Shown: positions 24,873 through 33,324 of the stretch, piece after piece
Layout of the letters: each line of letters begins with the position of its first letter
Position numbering within the stretch: the stretch's first letter is position 1
Assembly: GCA_023412715.1 (NCBI GenBank)
Contig: JAEZCC010000018.1
Coordinates: 1 to 44,332 of the forward strand
Source: Bacillota bacterium
GTDB taxonomy: Bacteria; Bacillota; Clostridia; Oscillospirales; Acutalibacteraceae
Length of the DNA: 44,332 nt
Reading direction: 5' to 3'
Position numbers and translations under genes: made by a program
The notes under the pieces: model-generated
Told to the model about the DNA's origin: nothing
Seen by the model: the letters and a program-made list of their open reading frames with translations, nothing else
Databases searched by the model: none

Positions 24873-25577
24873 TCATGACAGAAGGCCGAACAGCTCAAAC
24901 GGCAGGCTGCCAAGCCACATGACCGCATTGTAGCACGAGCTGTTAAGCCAGTTCAGCGGCACGCTCAGCGCCCCGCTGAACAGCACGACGAAAGCGACCA
25001 TCACGATGATGTTCTGGTACCGGTAATAGTTGTACAGCGCGCGCGGGGACAGGAACGCGCCGAGGATCTTCGAGCCGTCGAGCGGCGGAAGGGGAATCAG
25101 GTTGAACACGGCGAGCGCCACGTTGATAAAAATATAGTACTGTAGAAAATAAAGCACAAAAGTCAGGACTTGCGTCACGCTGCGGTCCGAGCCCGCATAC
25201 ACGCCCCAGAAAATGACGGCCCCGACCACCGCGGCGAGAAAATTGGACAGCGGCCCGGCAAGGGAAGAAAGCGCGACGTCCCTGCGGGGATTTTTAAAAT
25301 TGCGCGAATCAATCGGCACAGGCTTGGCCCACCCGAAGCCGAACAGCAGAAGAAACAGGGAGCCGGCGGGGTCGAAGCTCGCCAGCGGGTTCAGCGTCAG
25401 ACGGCCCTGGTACCTGGCCGTGTTGTCCCCCAGCTTGGAGGCCGCCCACGCGTGGGCGCACTCGTGCAGAGGCAGAATGCAGAAAATAATAAACAGCGTC
25501 GCAAGAATCTGCGGAAGCACCTGACCCAGATTCACCTGCTGGCCGTTAAATATATTCCGGATGATATCAATCAGCAT
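24873..25577 (-). CDS. site-2-protease-like M50 membrane metallopeptidase
   Basis: The 234-residue protein starts at ATG 25577 (MLIDIIRNIFNG) after AAGGAGAG. It is mostly membrane-embedded, with the zinc motif HECAH (residues 38-42) in the first helix, NPLASFDPAGS, and the second-site motif NLIPLPPLDGSKIL, which supplies the third ligand. This is the short YwhC/YdiL-like S2P group that lacks PDZ and CBS domains. Substrates are unknown. It heads the scpA-scpB-DUF2953-ytfJ-dac-rluB run. Confidence 0.9.
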   Translation of the reverse strand: MLIDIIRNIFNGQQVNLGQVLPQILATLFIIFCILPLHECAHAWAASKLGDNTARYQGRLTLNPLASFDPAGSLFLLLFGFGWAKPVPIDSRNFKNPRRDVALSSLAGPLSNFLAAVVGAVIFWGVYAGSDRSVTQVLTFVLYFLQYYIFINVALAVFNLIPLPPLDGSKILGAFLSPRALYNYYRYQNIIVMVAFVVLFSGALSVPLNWLNSSCYNAVMWLGSLPFELFGLLS

Positions 25578-25654
25578 ACAGCGCTCTCCTTCGACCGGCC
25601 TTTGTGCGGATGCTGCGCCTTCCGCCAAAAAACGGTATATTGCTCATGATATTG

Positions 25655-25683
25655 ATTATAATACGTTGCATTAAAAAAAACAA
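25655..25683 (-). promoter_or_regulatory. sigma-A promoter of the M50-scpAB operon
   Basis: On the minus strand TTGTTT, 17 nt, TATAAT lies about 75 nt upstream of the M50 protease start. It is divergent from the rpmB promoter 70 bp away. Confidence 0.75.
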
Positions 25684-25750
25684 GCGGAACGGCGCCTCCC
25701 GCCCCGCCCGCCGAATCCGGGCGCACAGGGAAGGCACAGAAAAAAGTTCT

Positions 25751-25779
25751 TGCAATTGCGGCCCCAATCTGGTAATATA
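25751..25779 (+). promoter_or_regulatory. sigma-A promoter of rpmB
   Basis: TTGCAA, 17 nt, TAATAT with an extended TGG just before the -10 box, about 50 nt upstream of rpmB. A TATAAT three bases further on has too long a spacer. Confidence 0.65.
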
Positions 25780-25827
25780 ATTCTGTTACTGTGTTGGACG
25801 TAAGCCTTTTGAAGGAGGTGCAGATAA

Positions 25828-26016
25828 ATGGCAAAATGCGAAATCTGCGGTAAAGAAGTTACTTTTGGAATTCAGGTTTCCCACTCGCACAGGCGTTCTT
25901 CAAGGACCTGGAAACCGAACGTCAGACGTGTCAAGGCGGTTGTGAACGGTTCCCCGAAAAGGATTTATGCCTGCACCCGCTGCCTGCGTTCCGGAAAAGT
26001 CACCCGCGCGGTCTGA
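25828..26016 (+). CDS. rpmB: ribosomal protein bL28
   Basis: The 62 residues start MAKCEICGKEV after AAGGAGGTG and match bL28 over their whole length. Two CxxC pairs (CEIC and CTRC) make this the zinc-binding (C+) form. In Bacillus rpmB lies next to spoVM; here it stands alone with its own promoter and terminator, 22 kb away and on the opposite strand. Confidence 0.96.
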   Translation: MAKCEICGKEVTFGIQVSHSHRRSSRTWKPNVRRVKAVVNGSPKRIYACTRCLRSGKVTRAV

Positions 26017-26038
26017 TTTTTCCGAACTGTTCCTGCAT

Positions 26039-26074
26039 AAAAAGGCGAAGTACAGTTTTGTACTTCGCCTTTTT
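26039..26074. terminator. bidirectional terminator between rpmB and lpdA
   Basis: A perfect 15-bp inverted repeat (AAAAAGGCGAAGTAC / GTACTTCGCCTTTTT) with a 6-nt loop has A-tract on one side and T-tract on the other. It can end rpmB (plus) and the lipoamide dehydrogenase gene (minus). Confidence 0.93.
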
Positions 26075-26155
26075 GCATGTCTTTTGAGGGAAGCGCCGGC
26101 GGAACCGGAAGGGCTTTCGTCTGGGGCCCGGCCTTTCCGGTTCGGCTTTCTGGGC

Positions 26156-27562
26156 TCAGACAAGCCCTTTCGCCGCCTCGGACACCGCTTCCGCGGCCGT
26201 GGGGTGGGCGTGGATCGTTTCCGCCACCTGCCCCGCCGTCAGGCGGTTCGAAACCGCGAGCGCGATCTCGGCAATCAGCTCCGACGCGTGCAGGCCGACG
26301 ATGCCGCCGCCGAGCAGCACGCCCGTTTCCGGGTCGGCAATCAGCTTGACAAAGCCCCTGGAGTCGCCGGAAGCGACCGCCCTGCCGTTCGCGGCAAACT
26401 GACATTTTGACACCCTGATCTGCCTGCCCCGCGCTTTCGCGGATTTTTCAGACAGGCCGACCTGGGCGACCTCCGGATCGGTAAAAACGGCGCTCGGAAC
26501 GGCCGTTTCGTCTAACTCACAATCGCGGCCCAGCATGTTCCGCACGGCGACGACTCCCTGCCGGGAAGCCGCGTGCGCGAGCATGACGCCGCCCGTGACG
26601 TCGCCCGCGGCATAAATGTGCGGCGCGCTCGTGCGCATCCTGCCGTCGATGCGGATGCCCCGGCCGTTCGCGTTCCGCTCCACGCCGGTTTTTTCAAGGC
26701 CGGGGACGCCGGCAGCAGGCGTCCTGCCCACCGCCATCAGGACTTTCTGCGAAAAGACGGCCTGCTTCCCCTTTTTGTCTTCAAAAGCCACCTCGCAGCC
26801 GCCGTTCTTTTCAAAGATGCCCGTCACCCTCGCGCCGCGGTACAGTGCGATCCCCTGCTGCTTCGCGTACCTTGCGACATACGCGCACACGTCGGAGTCG
26901 AAGCCGTTCAGGCATTCGCCGAAATACTCCACGACGTTGACCGGCACGCCGAACGCCGCGAAAAGGCAGGCGAACTCCAGCCCGATTACGCCCCCGCCGA
27001 CGATCGTCAGGCTCTCCGGCATTTCGGAAAGCGAAAGGGCCTCGTCGCTCGACAGGACCCCCTGCAGGTCCGTTCCCGGAACATTCAGCGAGGCCGGCCC
27101 GGAGCCCGTCGCAAGCAGGAGGTCTTTCGCGCGGACGCTCACGGGGCCTTCGCCGGTCCGGACCAGAAGCCCGGTCCCGCCGGTCAGCTCCGCCGTGCCT
27201 GCCAGCGTGCGCACGCCGGCCGATTTCAGAAGGAACCGGACGCCGTCCGTCAGCTTCCGGACGGCGTTGTCTTTCCGCTGCATGACCTTTGCGAGGTCGA
27301 CGCGGACGTCCTCCGCGCGGCAGCCGAATTCCGCCGCGTTTTTCATGGCGCGGAACGCCTGCGCGCTGCTGATGAGCGCCTTTGTCGGGATGCAGCCGCG
27401 GTTGAGGCACGTACCCCCCACCGCGTCCTTTTCCGCCAATACGACGGAAGCGCCGAGCCTCGCCGCTTCCAACGCCGCCGTATAACCAGCGGGGCCACCG
27501 CCGACCACGGCGACGCCGCAGACGAGTTCCCTGGCCGCGCCCAGCCCGTTCTGTCCTTCCAT
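26156..27562 (-). CDS. lpdA: dihydrolipoamide dehydrogenase
   Basis: The FAD enzyme that reoxidises protein-bound dihydrolipoamide with NAD. From ATG 27562 (after GGGAGG at 8 nt) it has 468 residues. Seen in order: the FAD site VVGGGPAGYTAA, the redox pair C52-x4-C57 in GGTCLNRGC, the NAD site IVGGGVIGLE, the second FAD site IYAAGDVTG, and the C-terminal HAHPT with the catalytic His. All active-site residues are present. No 2-oxoacid dehydrogenase, glycine cleavage or lipoylation gene is nearby, so its partner complex cannot be named. Confidence 0.92.
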   Translation of the reverse strand: MEGQNGLGAARELVCGVAVVGGGPAGYTAALEAARLGASVVLAEKDAVGGTCLNRGCIPTKALISSAQAFRAMKNAAEFGCRAEDVRVDLAKVMQRKDNAVRKLTDGVRFLLKSAGVRTLAGTAELTGGTGLLVRTGEGPVSVRAKDLLLATGSGPASLNVPGTDLQGVLSSDEALSLSEMPESLTIVGGGVIGLEFACLFAAFGVPVNVVEYFGECLNGFDSDVCAYVARYAKQQGIALYRGARVTGIFEKNGGCEVAFEDKKGKQAVFSQKVLMAVGRTPAAGVPGLEKTGVERNANGRGIRIDGRMRTSAPHIYAAGDVTGGVMLAHAASRQGVVAVRNMLGRDCELDETAVPSAVFTDPEVAQVGLSEKSAKARGRQIRVSKCQFAANGRAVASGDSRGFVKLIADPETGVLLGGGIVGLHASELIAEIALAVSNRLTAGQVAETIHAHPTAAEAVSEAAKGLV

Positions 27563-27643
27563 ATTCCGTCCTCCCATGCCGCCGCGCCCCGTCACAAAAG
27601 GCGCAGCCGCGCCTTCGCCAATCCTAAAGTCTGTGCAAAACGA

Positions 27644-27678
27644 GCCGGCCCGCTTACGTATTGCAAGGCCGGCCCGCT
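27644..27678 (-). repeat. 11-nt GC-rich direct repeat, possible terminator
   Basis: GCCGGCCCGCT occurs at 27644-27654 and again at 27668-27678. Read on the minus strand the block can form an irregular GC-rich stem followed by GTTTTG, so it may end the membrane-protein gene at 27708-28250. The stem has a bulge and the T-tract is short. Confidence 0.4.
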
Positions 27679-27707
27679 CTGCAAACCGGAATCTGCAAGT
27701 CTATTCT

Positions 27708-28250
27708 TTATCTTACGCCGATATTTTTCAGCCGATCAATCGCTTTCGCATTTTTTGCCGTGTTTTTATAGCAAAAATAGAAATCAGTGTGATTGGCAAA
27801 ACCGATTTTACAGATCATACGGTCATTTACGAATTTTGGAAGACGTTTCGAGGTCGAAATGCCCGCCATGTTTCTTACGATATACTTCGTTTCGACATTT
27901 TCAGGGATAAAGTCCGTAAAATCATTTTCATGGTATTCCGAGACATGGAAGCTGAGGATATCGGAAAGCTTTTCTTTCAGACAGGCTGCGTCGTCCCGGA
28001 AGCGGGATCCGAAAACCCATTCGTCCGCATTCGCGCCCAATAAGCCTTCCGTGATTAATATGGTTTGTTTGGTTCCTTTTTTCCCGTCTTTTTTTAAGAT
28101 TGCATAACCTGTTGCATAAAAATCAAGTTTATTTTCCTTTGCGGTCTTTTTGCATTTCAATATCCAATCGATCCAACCCAAAAAGATCAGGAAAGCCGTT
28201 ACGAAGACAAAAATGATTAAAACAGATAACCAGGCTCCCATTCCATTCAT
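27708..28250 (-). CDS. unknown membrane-anchored protein
   Basis: I do not recognise the family. From ATG 28250 (MNGMGAWLSVLIIF, after AGGAAGA) it has 180 residues. One long transmembrane helix (about 5-30) is followed by a soluble domain containing DFYATGYAILKKDGKKG, an NADEWVFGSRFRDD segment, and a C-terminal basic/aromatic part (KIGFANHTDFYFCYKN). The longer reading from 28334 is rejected because a TATAAT promoter box lies inside it. The gene is clearly AT-richer than its neighbours, which suggests later acquisition. Confidence 0.65.
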   Translation of the reverse strand: MNGMGAWLSVLIIFVFVTAFLIFLGWIDWILKCKKTAKENKLDFYATGYAILKKDGKKGTKQTILITEGLLGANADEWVFGSRFRDDAACLKEKLSDILSFHVSEYHENDFTDFIPENVETKYIVRNMAGISTSKRLPKFVNDRMICKIGFANHTDFYFCYKNTAKNAKAIDRLKNIGVR

Positions 28251-28302
28251 CTTCTTCCTGTAATCCGCCGCAGCCCTGCGGGTCGGCGCGTGCTCCAAAG
28301 GG

Positions 28303-28311
28303 ATTATACCA
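28303..28311 (-). promoter_or_regulatory. extended -10 promoter of the membrane-protein gene
   Basis: TGGTATAAT on the minus strand, about 50 nt upstream of the ATG at 28250. No good -35 box stands at 17 nt, as is common for extended -10 promoters. Confidence 0.55.
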
Positions 28312-28387
28312 TATTCCCCGCTTTTTTTCATCAATTTTTACGAGTAGGCCGCCGCCGTGCAAAAATGCCGTTTTTTTACTCAAATCC

Positions 28388-28416
28388 TTTAAAGTGACCA
28401 TTCTTTGAGATATAAT
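28388..28416 (+). promoter_or_regulatory. sigma-A promoter of the hprK operon
   Basis: TTTAAA, 17 nt, TATAAT, about 30 nt upstream of the hprK start. It is divergent from the promoter at 28303. Confidence 0.7.
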
Positions 28417-28447
28417 ATATGGTAATGTGACAGAGAGGGATGAAACA

Positions 28448-29416
28448 ATGCCTACTTCAACATACAGCGTCGCGCTTTCAAAAGTGATCAAAGAGCTGGC
28501 CCTGAATCCCATCACCATGCCCGCGGACGCGGAAACAATTATGGTTTCCTCCACGGACGTCAACCGTCCCGGCCTGGAGCTGAACGGCTTCTACGAATAT
28601 TACGACACCAGCCGCATCATCATCTTCGGCAAAGCCGAAACGGCGTTTCTCGATTCCATCACCCCCGAACGCCGGCAGGACGTATTGAACGCCATGTTTT
28701 CACAGAAACCGCCGGCGGCCATCATCGCAAGGAACCTCAAGCCGGTCCCGGAGCTGGTGGAGGCCGCGAAGCGCTACGGCATCCCGCTTCTCAGCTCGCC
28801 GGACACGACCTCGGCCGTCGTCGCGAACCTCGTCGCCTACCTCAACGTGGAGCTTGCGCCGCGCATCACCCGGCACGGCGTGCTGGTGGAGGTCTACGGC
28901 GAAGGGATCCTGCTCGTCGGCGACAGCGGCGTGGGCAAAAGCGAAACCGCCATCGAACTGATCAAGCGCGGCCACCGGCTGATTGCCGACGACGCCGTAA
29001 CCATCCGCCGCGTTTCCGCAAAATCGCTCGTGGGCGAAGCGCCGACCAACATCAGGCATTTTATCGAGCTTCGCGGCATAGGAATCATTAACGCGCGGAG
29101 AATCTTCGGCATGGGCGCCGTCAAGCTGACGGAAAAAATCGACATGGTCATCAATCTTGAAATCTGGGACAATCAGAAGACATACGACCGGATGGGCATC
29201 GACAGCGAATACACCGAGATTCTCGGCATCAAGGTGCCCGTTCTGACCATCCCGGTCAAGCCGGGCAGGAACCTCGCCATCATCATCGAGGTCGCGGCCA
29301 TGAATAACCGCCAGAAGAAAATGGGCTACAACGCCGCGGAGGAGCTTCTTAAAAATCTCGGCATGGACATTTCGACCATGCAGCAGACGGAAAAGGAAAC
29401 CAAGCTGAATTTTTAA
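28448..29416 (+). CDS. hprK: HPr kinase/phosphorylase
   Basis: HprK phosphorylates and dephosphorylates HPr at Ser46 and so controls CcpA-dependent catabolite repression. I start at ATG 28448 (MPTSTYSVALSKV), downstream of the -10 box and after GAGGGAT; this gives 322 residues. The P-loop is GDSGVGKS (about 158-165), preceded by the conserved His of RHGVLVEVYG. The family signature is LRGIGIINARRIFG. It is the first gene of the plus-strand run to dnaE. Confidence 0.96.
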   Translation: MPTSTYSVALSKVIKELALNPITMPADAETIMVSSTDVNRPGLELNGFYEYYDTSRIIIFGKAETAFLDSITPERRQDVLNAMFSQKPPAAIIARNLKPVPELVEAAKRYGIPLLSSPDTTSAVVANLVAYLNVELAPRITRHGVLVEVYGEGILLVGDSGVGKSETAIELIKRGHRLIADDAVTIRRVSAKSLVGEAPTNIRHFIELRGIGIINARRIFGMGAVKLTEKIDMVINLEIWDNQKTYDRMGIDSEYTEILGIKVPVLTIPVKPGRNLAIIIEVAAMNNRQKKMGYNAAEELLKNLGMDISTMQQTEKETKLNF

Positions 29417-29456
29417 AAGGATTTTCGGAAAAGCAGCGAAAACGGAGACAGAGAAT

Positions 29457-30200
29457 ATGCAGCTGATAGCGGATATGCACATGCACACGGTCGCTTCTTC
29501 CCACGCCTACAGCACGGCGGGTGAAATGATCCACGCCGCGGCCCAGCGGGGCCTTTATGCCGCCGCCCTCACCGACCACGGCGAAAAAATGCCCGGCGCG
29601 CCCGGAAAATGGTATTTTGAAAACCTGCGGGTCATCCCCCGCATCCTCGAAGGGGTGCTCGTCCTCCGCGGCCAGGAAACCAACGTGCTGGACTGCGACG
29701 GCCGCGTCGATCTGAGCGAACGCGACGCGGAAAAGCTCGACTGGGTGGTCGCTTCCATCCATAAATCCATTTTCGAGGGCAGCCGCGGCGACGCCGTGAC
29801 AAGCGCCTGGCTGAACATTGCCGGGAACCCGAAGGTCAACGTCATCGGGCACAGCGGGACCGTCGGGTACGAATACGACTACGACAGGGTGATCCCGGAA
29901 TTCGGCCGAGAAGGCAAGCTGGTCGAAATGAACGAGGGCACGTTCACCTCCCGCCCGGATTCCGTCACGAACTGCGTGAAAATCATGCGGCTGTGCAAAA
30001 AGCATCGGGTCCCCGTCATTGTCGATTCGGACTCCCATTTTTACACGCACGTCGGCCGCTGCGAAAACTGCCTGAGGATTCTGAAGGAAATCGACTTTCC
30101 CGAGGAGCTTGTGGTCAACGCGGACGTCGGCCGCCTTCGGGAATACCTGAAACGGCACACGCGCGTTTTTGACGATCCGGCGGCGGGGCCCGCTTTGTAA
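29457..30200 (+). CDS. PHP-domain phosphatase (YcdX-like)
   Basis: The 247-residue protein is a single PHP domain: DMHMHTVASSHAYS at the start, TDHGEK, RGQETNV, SIHKSIFEG, GHSGTVGYEYDYD, EMNEGTF and DSDSHFYTHVG supply the metal-binding His/Asp/Glu residues in the usual order. YcdX-type proteins form a tri-metal phosphatase. The natural substrate is unknown. Its place between hprK and murB is seen in many clostridia. Confidence 0.88.
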   Translation: MQLIADMHMHTVASSHAYSTAGEMIHAAAQRGLYAAALTDHGEKMPGAPGKWYFENLRVIPRILEGVLVLRGQETNVLDCDGRVDLSERDAEKLDWVVASIHKSIFEGSRGDAVTSAWLNIAGNPKVNVIGHSGTVGYEYDYDRVIPEFGREGKLVEMNEGTFTSRPDSVTNCVKIMRLCKKHRVPVIVDSDSHFYTHVGRCENCLRILKEIDFPEELVVNADVGRLREYLKRHTRVFDDPAAGPAL

Positions 30201-30221
30201 ATACAAAAACCGGAGGACAAC

Positions 30222-31130
30222 ATGAATCACCTGGATGAACTGGAATCGTTCGCGCTTTCCCTCGGCTGCGAAGTCCGCAAAAACGAACCCATGAGCCGGC
30301 ATACGACGTTTCAGATTGGGGGGCCGGCGGACCTTTTCGTGACCGTCAAAAGCCGCTCCGCCCTCCGGGAGCTGTGCCGGAAGGCCTGCGAGCGGGAAAT
30401 CCCGCTGTTTGCGCTGGGCAACGGCTCGGACCTGCTGGTGTCGGACGCCGGCCTCCGCGGGGCGGTGGTCGCTTTCGGCGGCGACCTGAAACGGGTCGCG
30501 CTCTGCGGGGAAAACCTGCTGGAATGCGGCGCCGGGGCGTCGCTCGCCTCCGCCTGCAGCTTTGCAAGGAAAAATTCCCTCACCGGTCTTGAATTCGCAT
30601 GGGGAATCCCGGGTTCCGTCGGCGGCGCGGCGTTCATGAACGCCGGCGCCTACGAGCACAGCGTCTCGGAGGTCATCGTGAGTTGCTCGCATGTTTCAAA
30701 AGACGGCGGCTATGGGGAATTCAAGGGTGAAGCGTTGGATTTCGGCTACCGGCACAGCGCCTACTCCGGCGGGAAATACATCGTGACCGGCGTGCGCATC
30801 CGCCTGAAGCCCGGGAACGCGGACGAGATCTCCGCGCGGATGGAAGAGCTCTACGCAAGGCGCAAGGCGAAGCAGCCGCTCGAAATGCCGAGCGCGGGCA
30901 GCGTCTTCAAACGCCCGGCGGGCCACTTTGCCGGCGCGCTGATCCAGCAGTGCGGCCTGATGGGCCGCCGCGTCGGCGGCGCGGCCGTCAGCGAGAAGCA
31001 CGCCGGATTCATCGTGAACCTGGGCGGGGCGACCTGCGCCGACGTGCAGGCCCTGATTGCCCAGATACAGGAAACCGTATTCCGCGAAACCGGCGTCCGG
31101 CTGGAATGCGAAGTGCAGTTTGCCGGATGA
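30222..31130 (+). CDS. murB: UDP-N-acetylenolpyruvoylglucosamine reductase
   Basis: MurB makes UDP-MurNAc, the second committed step of peptidoglycan synthesis. The 302 residues have the FAD-domain motif HTTFQIGGPADLFV, GNGSDLLVSD, GLEFAWGIPGSVGGAAFMNAGAY and, in the C-terminal domain, the catalytic stretch PSAGSVFKRP and the late VSEKHAGFIVN. The lack of the Tyr-loop insertion marks it as the type II form. It follows the PHP gene by 21 nt. Confidence 0.96.
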   Translation: MNHLDELESFALSLGCEVRKNEPMSRHTTFQIGGPADLFVTVKSRSALRELCRKACEREIPLFALGNGSDLLVSDAGLRGAVVAFGGDLKRVALCGENLLECGAGASLASACSFARKNSLTGLEFAWGIPGSVGGAAFMNAGAYEHSVSEVIVSCSHVSKDGGYGEFKGEALDFGYRHSAYSGGKYIVTGVRIRLKPGNADEISARMEELYARRKAKQPLEMPSAGSVFKRPAGHFAGALIQQCGLMGRRVGGAAVSEKHAGFIVNLGGATCADVQALIAQIQETVFRETGVRLECEVQFAG

Positions 31131-31143
31131 GGTGGGGAAAAAT

Positions 31144-32004
31144 ATGGATTTTTTAATTGTTACGGGACTTTCCGGCGCGGGAAAAACCCGGGCCATCAAC
31201 GCCCTGGAAGACATCGGCTTCTTCTGCGCGGACAACATCCCGCCGCAGCTCATCCCGACGTTTTACGAGCTTTCCCAGCAGGCGAAAAGCAGCCTGTCGC
31301 ACGTGGCGGTCGTGACGGACATCCGCGGGGGCGACATGTTCCCGGCGCTTTCGAAAACGCTTGACCGCATGCAGGACGAGCATAAGGAGTTCAAGATTCT
31401 GTTTCTCGACGCCAACGACTTCGTGCTGATCAACCGCTTCAAGGAAACGAGGCGCAAGCACCCGCTGGCGGAAAACTGCCTCGGCTCCCTCGAGCAGGCC
31501 GTAAAGCTGGAGCGGGAGATGCTGCGGCAGACGAAGGAACGCGCCGATTACATCATCGACACCTCTTCCCTCTCCCCTGCGCAGCTGAAAGAGCGTATCT
31601 CGAGCCTGTTTCTGGGCGACGCCTCCGACGCGCTCCTCATCCACTGCGTTTCGTTCGGCTTTAAGTTCGGCATGCCGACCGAAGCCGATCTGGTCTTCGA
31701 CGTGCGGTGCCTGCCGAACCCGTTCTACGTTGAAAATCTGAAGCATCTGACCGGGCTGGACAAGCCCGTGCAGGACTACGTGCTGAACTCCGACGCGACG
31801 CGGGGCTTTGTCAAACGGATGTTCGACCTGATCGATTACTCCATCCCGCTGTACTGCAACGAGGGCAAGAGCCAGCTGGTCGTCGCCATCGGCTGCACGG
31901 GCGGGCACCACCGCTCCGTGACGCTGGCGCAGGTCCTGTACGATCATCTGCTGGGGCAGGACCTGCGGGTCAGCGTAAACCATCGGGACATCCAGAGAAA
32001 ATAA
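31144..32004 (+). CDS. rapZ: RapZ/YvcJ nucleotide-binding regulatory protein
   Basis: From ATG 31144 (MDFLIVTGLSGAGKTRAINALEDIGFFCADNIP, after GAGGTGGGG) the protein has 286 residues. Walker A is GLSGAGKT near the N-terminus and Walker B-like DTSSLS follows. The C-terminal RNA-binding/ligand domain has the conserved FGMPTEADLVFDVRCLPNP and IGCTGGHHRSV. In Bacillus YvcJ is linked to competence; in enterobacteria RapZ controls GlmS via sRNAs. yvcK, usually next, is absent. Confidence 0.94.
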   Translation: MDFLIVTGLSGAGKTRAINALEDIGFFCADNIPPQLIPTFYELSQQAKSSLSHVAVVTDIRGGDMFPALSKTLDRMQDEHKEFKILFLDANDFVLINRFKETRRKHPLAENCLGSLEQAVKLEREMLRQTKERADYIIDTSSLSPAQLKERISSLFLGDASDALLIHCVSFGFKFGMPTEADLVFDVRCLPNPFYVENLKHLTGLDKPVQDYVLNSDATRGFVKRMFDLIDYSIPLYCNEGKSQLVVAIGCTGGHHRSVTLAQVLYDHLLGQDLRVSVNHRDIQRK

Positions 32005-32018
32005 GCCGGGGGATCAAA

Positions 32019-32954
32019 ATGTCGTTTGCTTCCGACGCGAAAAACGAACTGTGCAGAATCGAGCCGCAGCAGTGCTGCCGAAAGGCGGAGTGCTACGGCC
32101 TGCTTTTATGCGGGCGGAGTTTCTCTTCCGCCGGCGTTTCCCTTGTGACCGAAAACCAGGCCGTCGCCCGGCGGGCGGCAAAATTCGCGGCGCAGACCGC
32201 CGCGGCCGCCATGCGTGTGGCCGCTTCGGAGCTTCACAGAAAAAACGGCGGCCGTTCCTACACGGTCTGCGCCGCCGGCCCGGAAGAAACGAAAAAGCTC
32301 CTCTCTTTTCTCGGCCACACGGGGGCCGAAATCAGCCTGCGCATCAACCTCGGGAACCTTGAAAACGAGTGCTGCCGGGCGGCGTTCCTGCGCGGGGCGT
32401 TCCTCGCCTGCGGCACCGTCAGCGACCCGGGGGCGGACTACCGGCTGGAATTCTCGGTGCCCTACATGAACCTTGCGAAAGACATTGTCGGCCTCATCCG
32501 CGACATTCTCGAGCTGGACCCGCGGCCGCGTCTGTCGCGCCGCAGAGGGTCTTTCGTCGTCTACTTAAAGGGCAGCGAGAAGGTCCCGGACTTTCTCGCC
32601 TATCTCGGCGCGTCGGCGGCGGCGATGAAGATGATGCAGGTCCGCATGCTGAAAGAGCTGCGCAACAACGTCAACCGGCAGACCAATTTCGAGACGGCCA
32701 ACATCGGCAAAACGGCGGCCGCGGCTGCGCAGGAGGTGCTGGCCATTGAAAAAATACGCAACTGCTCCGGGATTTCCGCCCTGCCGGAAGAGTTGCGCGG
32801 GCTGGCCGAGCTGCGGTACAAAAACCCGGAGCTGTCCCTGCGGGAGCTCGGGCAGATGATCTCCCCGCCGATGAGCCGTTCCGGCGTGCACCACCGGATG
32901 AAGCGCATTATGGAATTCGGAGAAAAAATGTCGGAAAGCAGGCGCCCAAAATGA
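32019..32954 (+). CDS. whiA: WhiA, LAGLIDADG-like DNA-binding regulator
   Basis: The 311 residues start MSFASDAKNELCRIE, the WhiA N-terminus. An N-terminal degenerate LAGLIDADG homing-endonuclease-like domain (AFLRGAFLACGTVSDPGADYRLEF) is followed by a C-terminal helix-turn-helix (LPEELRGLAELRYKNPELSLRELGQMISPPMSRSGVHHRMKR). WhiA acts in sporulation septation in Streptomyces and in chromosome segregation/division in Bacillus. It follows rapZ by 14 nt and its stop overlaps the next start (ATGA). Confidence 0.96.
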   Translation: MSFASDAKNELCRIEPQQCCRKAECYGLLLCGRSFSSAGVSLVTENQAVARRAAKFAAQTAAAAMRVAASELHRKNGGRSYTVCAAGPEETKKLLSFLGHTGAEISLRINLGNLENECCRAAFLRGAFLACGTVSDPGADYRLEFSVPYMNLAKDIVGLIRDILELDPRPRLSRRRGSFVVYLKGSEKVPDFLAYLGASAAAMKMMQVRMLKELRNNVNRQTNFETANIGKTAAAAAQEVLAIEKIRNCSGISALPEELRGLAELRYKNPELSLRELGQMISPPMSRSGVHHRMKRIMEFGEKMSESRRPK

Positions 32955-33307
32955 AATATGAATGGCTGGACGGCTATTGCCTCTCAAAAAATGGGACAGA
33001 AAAGGATTATAAGGCCGAATGGCAGGCGACGCGTTATATGATCCGCGGAAAAATGTACGCCATGCGGGGCGGCGACAAAGAAGGAAAACCGATCATAACC
33101 GTCAAGCTGGAACCCATGTTCGGCAGCTTGCTGCGGCAGACCTATCGGGATATTGTACCCGGCTATTACATGAACAAGGAACACTGGAACTCGCTCTATC
33201 TTGGCGGCAATGTACCTGACGACGTTTTAAAAGACATGCTGGACAAATCGTATCGGCTGATTCTGGCCGGATTCAGCAAGAAAGTACAGCAGGAGATTTT
33301 AAAGTAA
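32951..33307 (+). CDS. MmcQ/YjbR-family protein
   Basis: The 118 residues match the MmcQ/YjbR fold: an N-terminal RGKMYAMRGGDKEGKPIITVKLEP sheet, the PGYYMNKEHWNSLYLGG core (His-Trp) and the end SYRLILAGFSKK. The family has a double-wing DNA-binding-like fold, but its function is not well established. The ATG overlaps the whiA stop by four bases and the gene ends 17 nt before dnaE, so it is translated with both. It is AT-richer than its neighbours. Confidence 0.78.
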   Translation: MKYEWLDGYCLSKNGTEKDYKAEWQATRYMIRGKMYAMRGGDKEGKPIITVKLEPMFGSLLRQTYRDIVPGYYMNKEHWNSLYLGGNVPDDVLKDMLDKSYRLILAGFSKKVQQEILK

Positions 33308-33324
33308 AAGGAAGGCTACGCAGC

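Noticed and set aside
26102..26143. GAACCGGAA / TTCCGGTTC hairpin near the lpdA 3' end
   Set aside because: A perfect 9-bp repeat but without T-tract, and a much better terminator lies just beyond; possibly a helper structure only.
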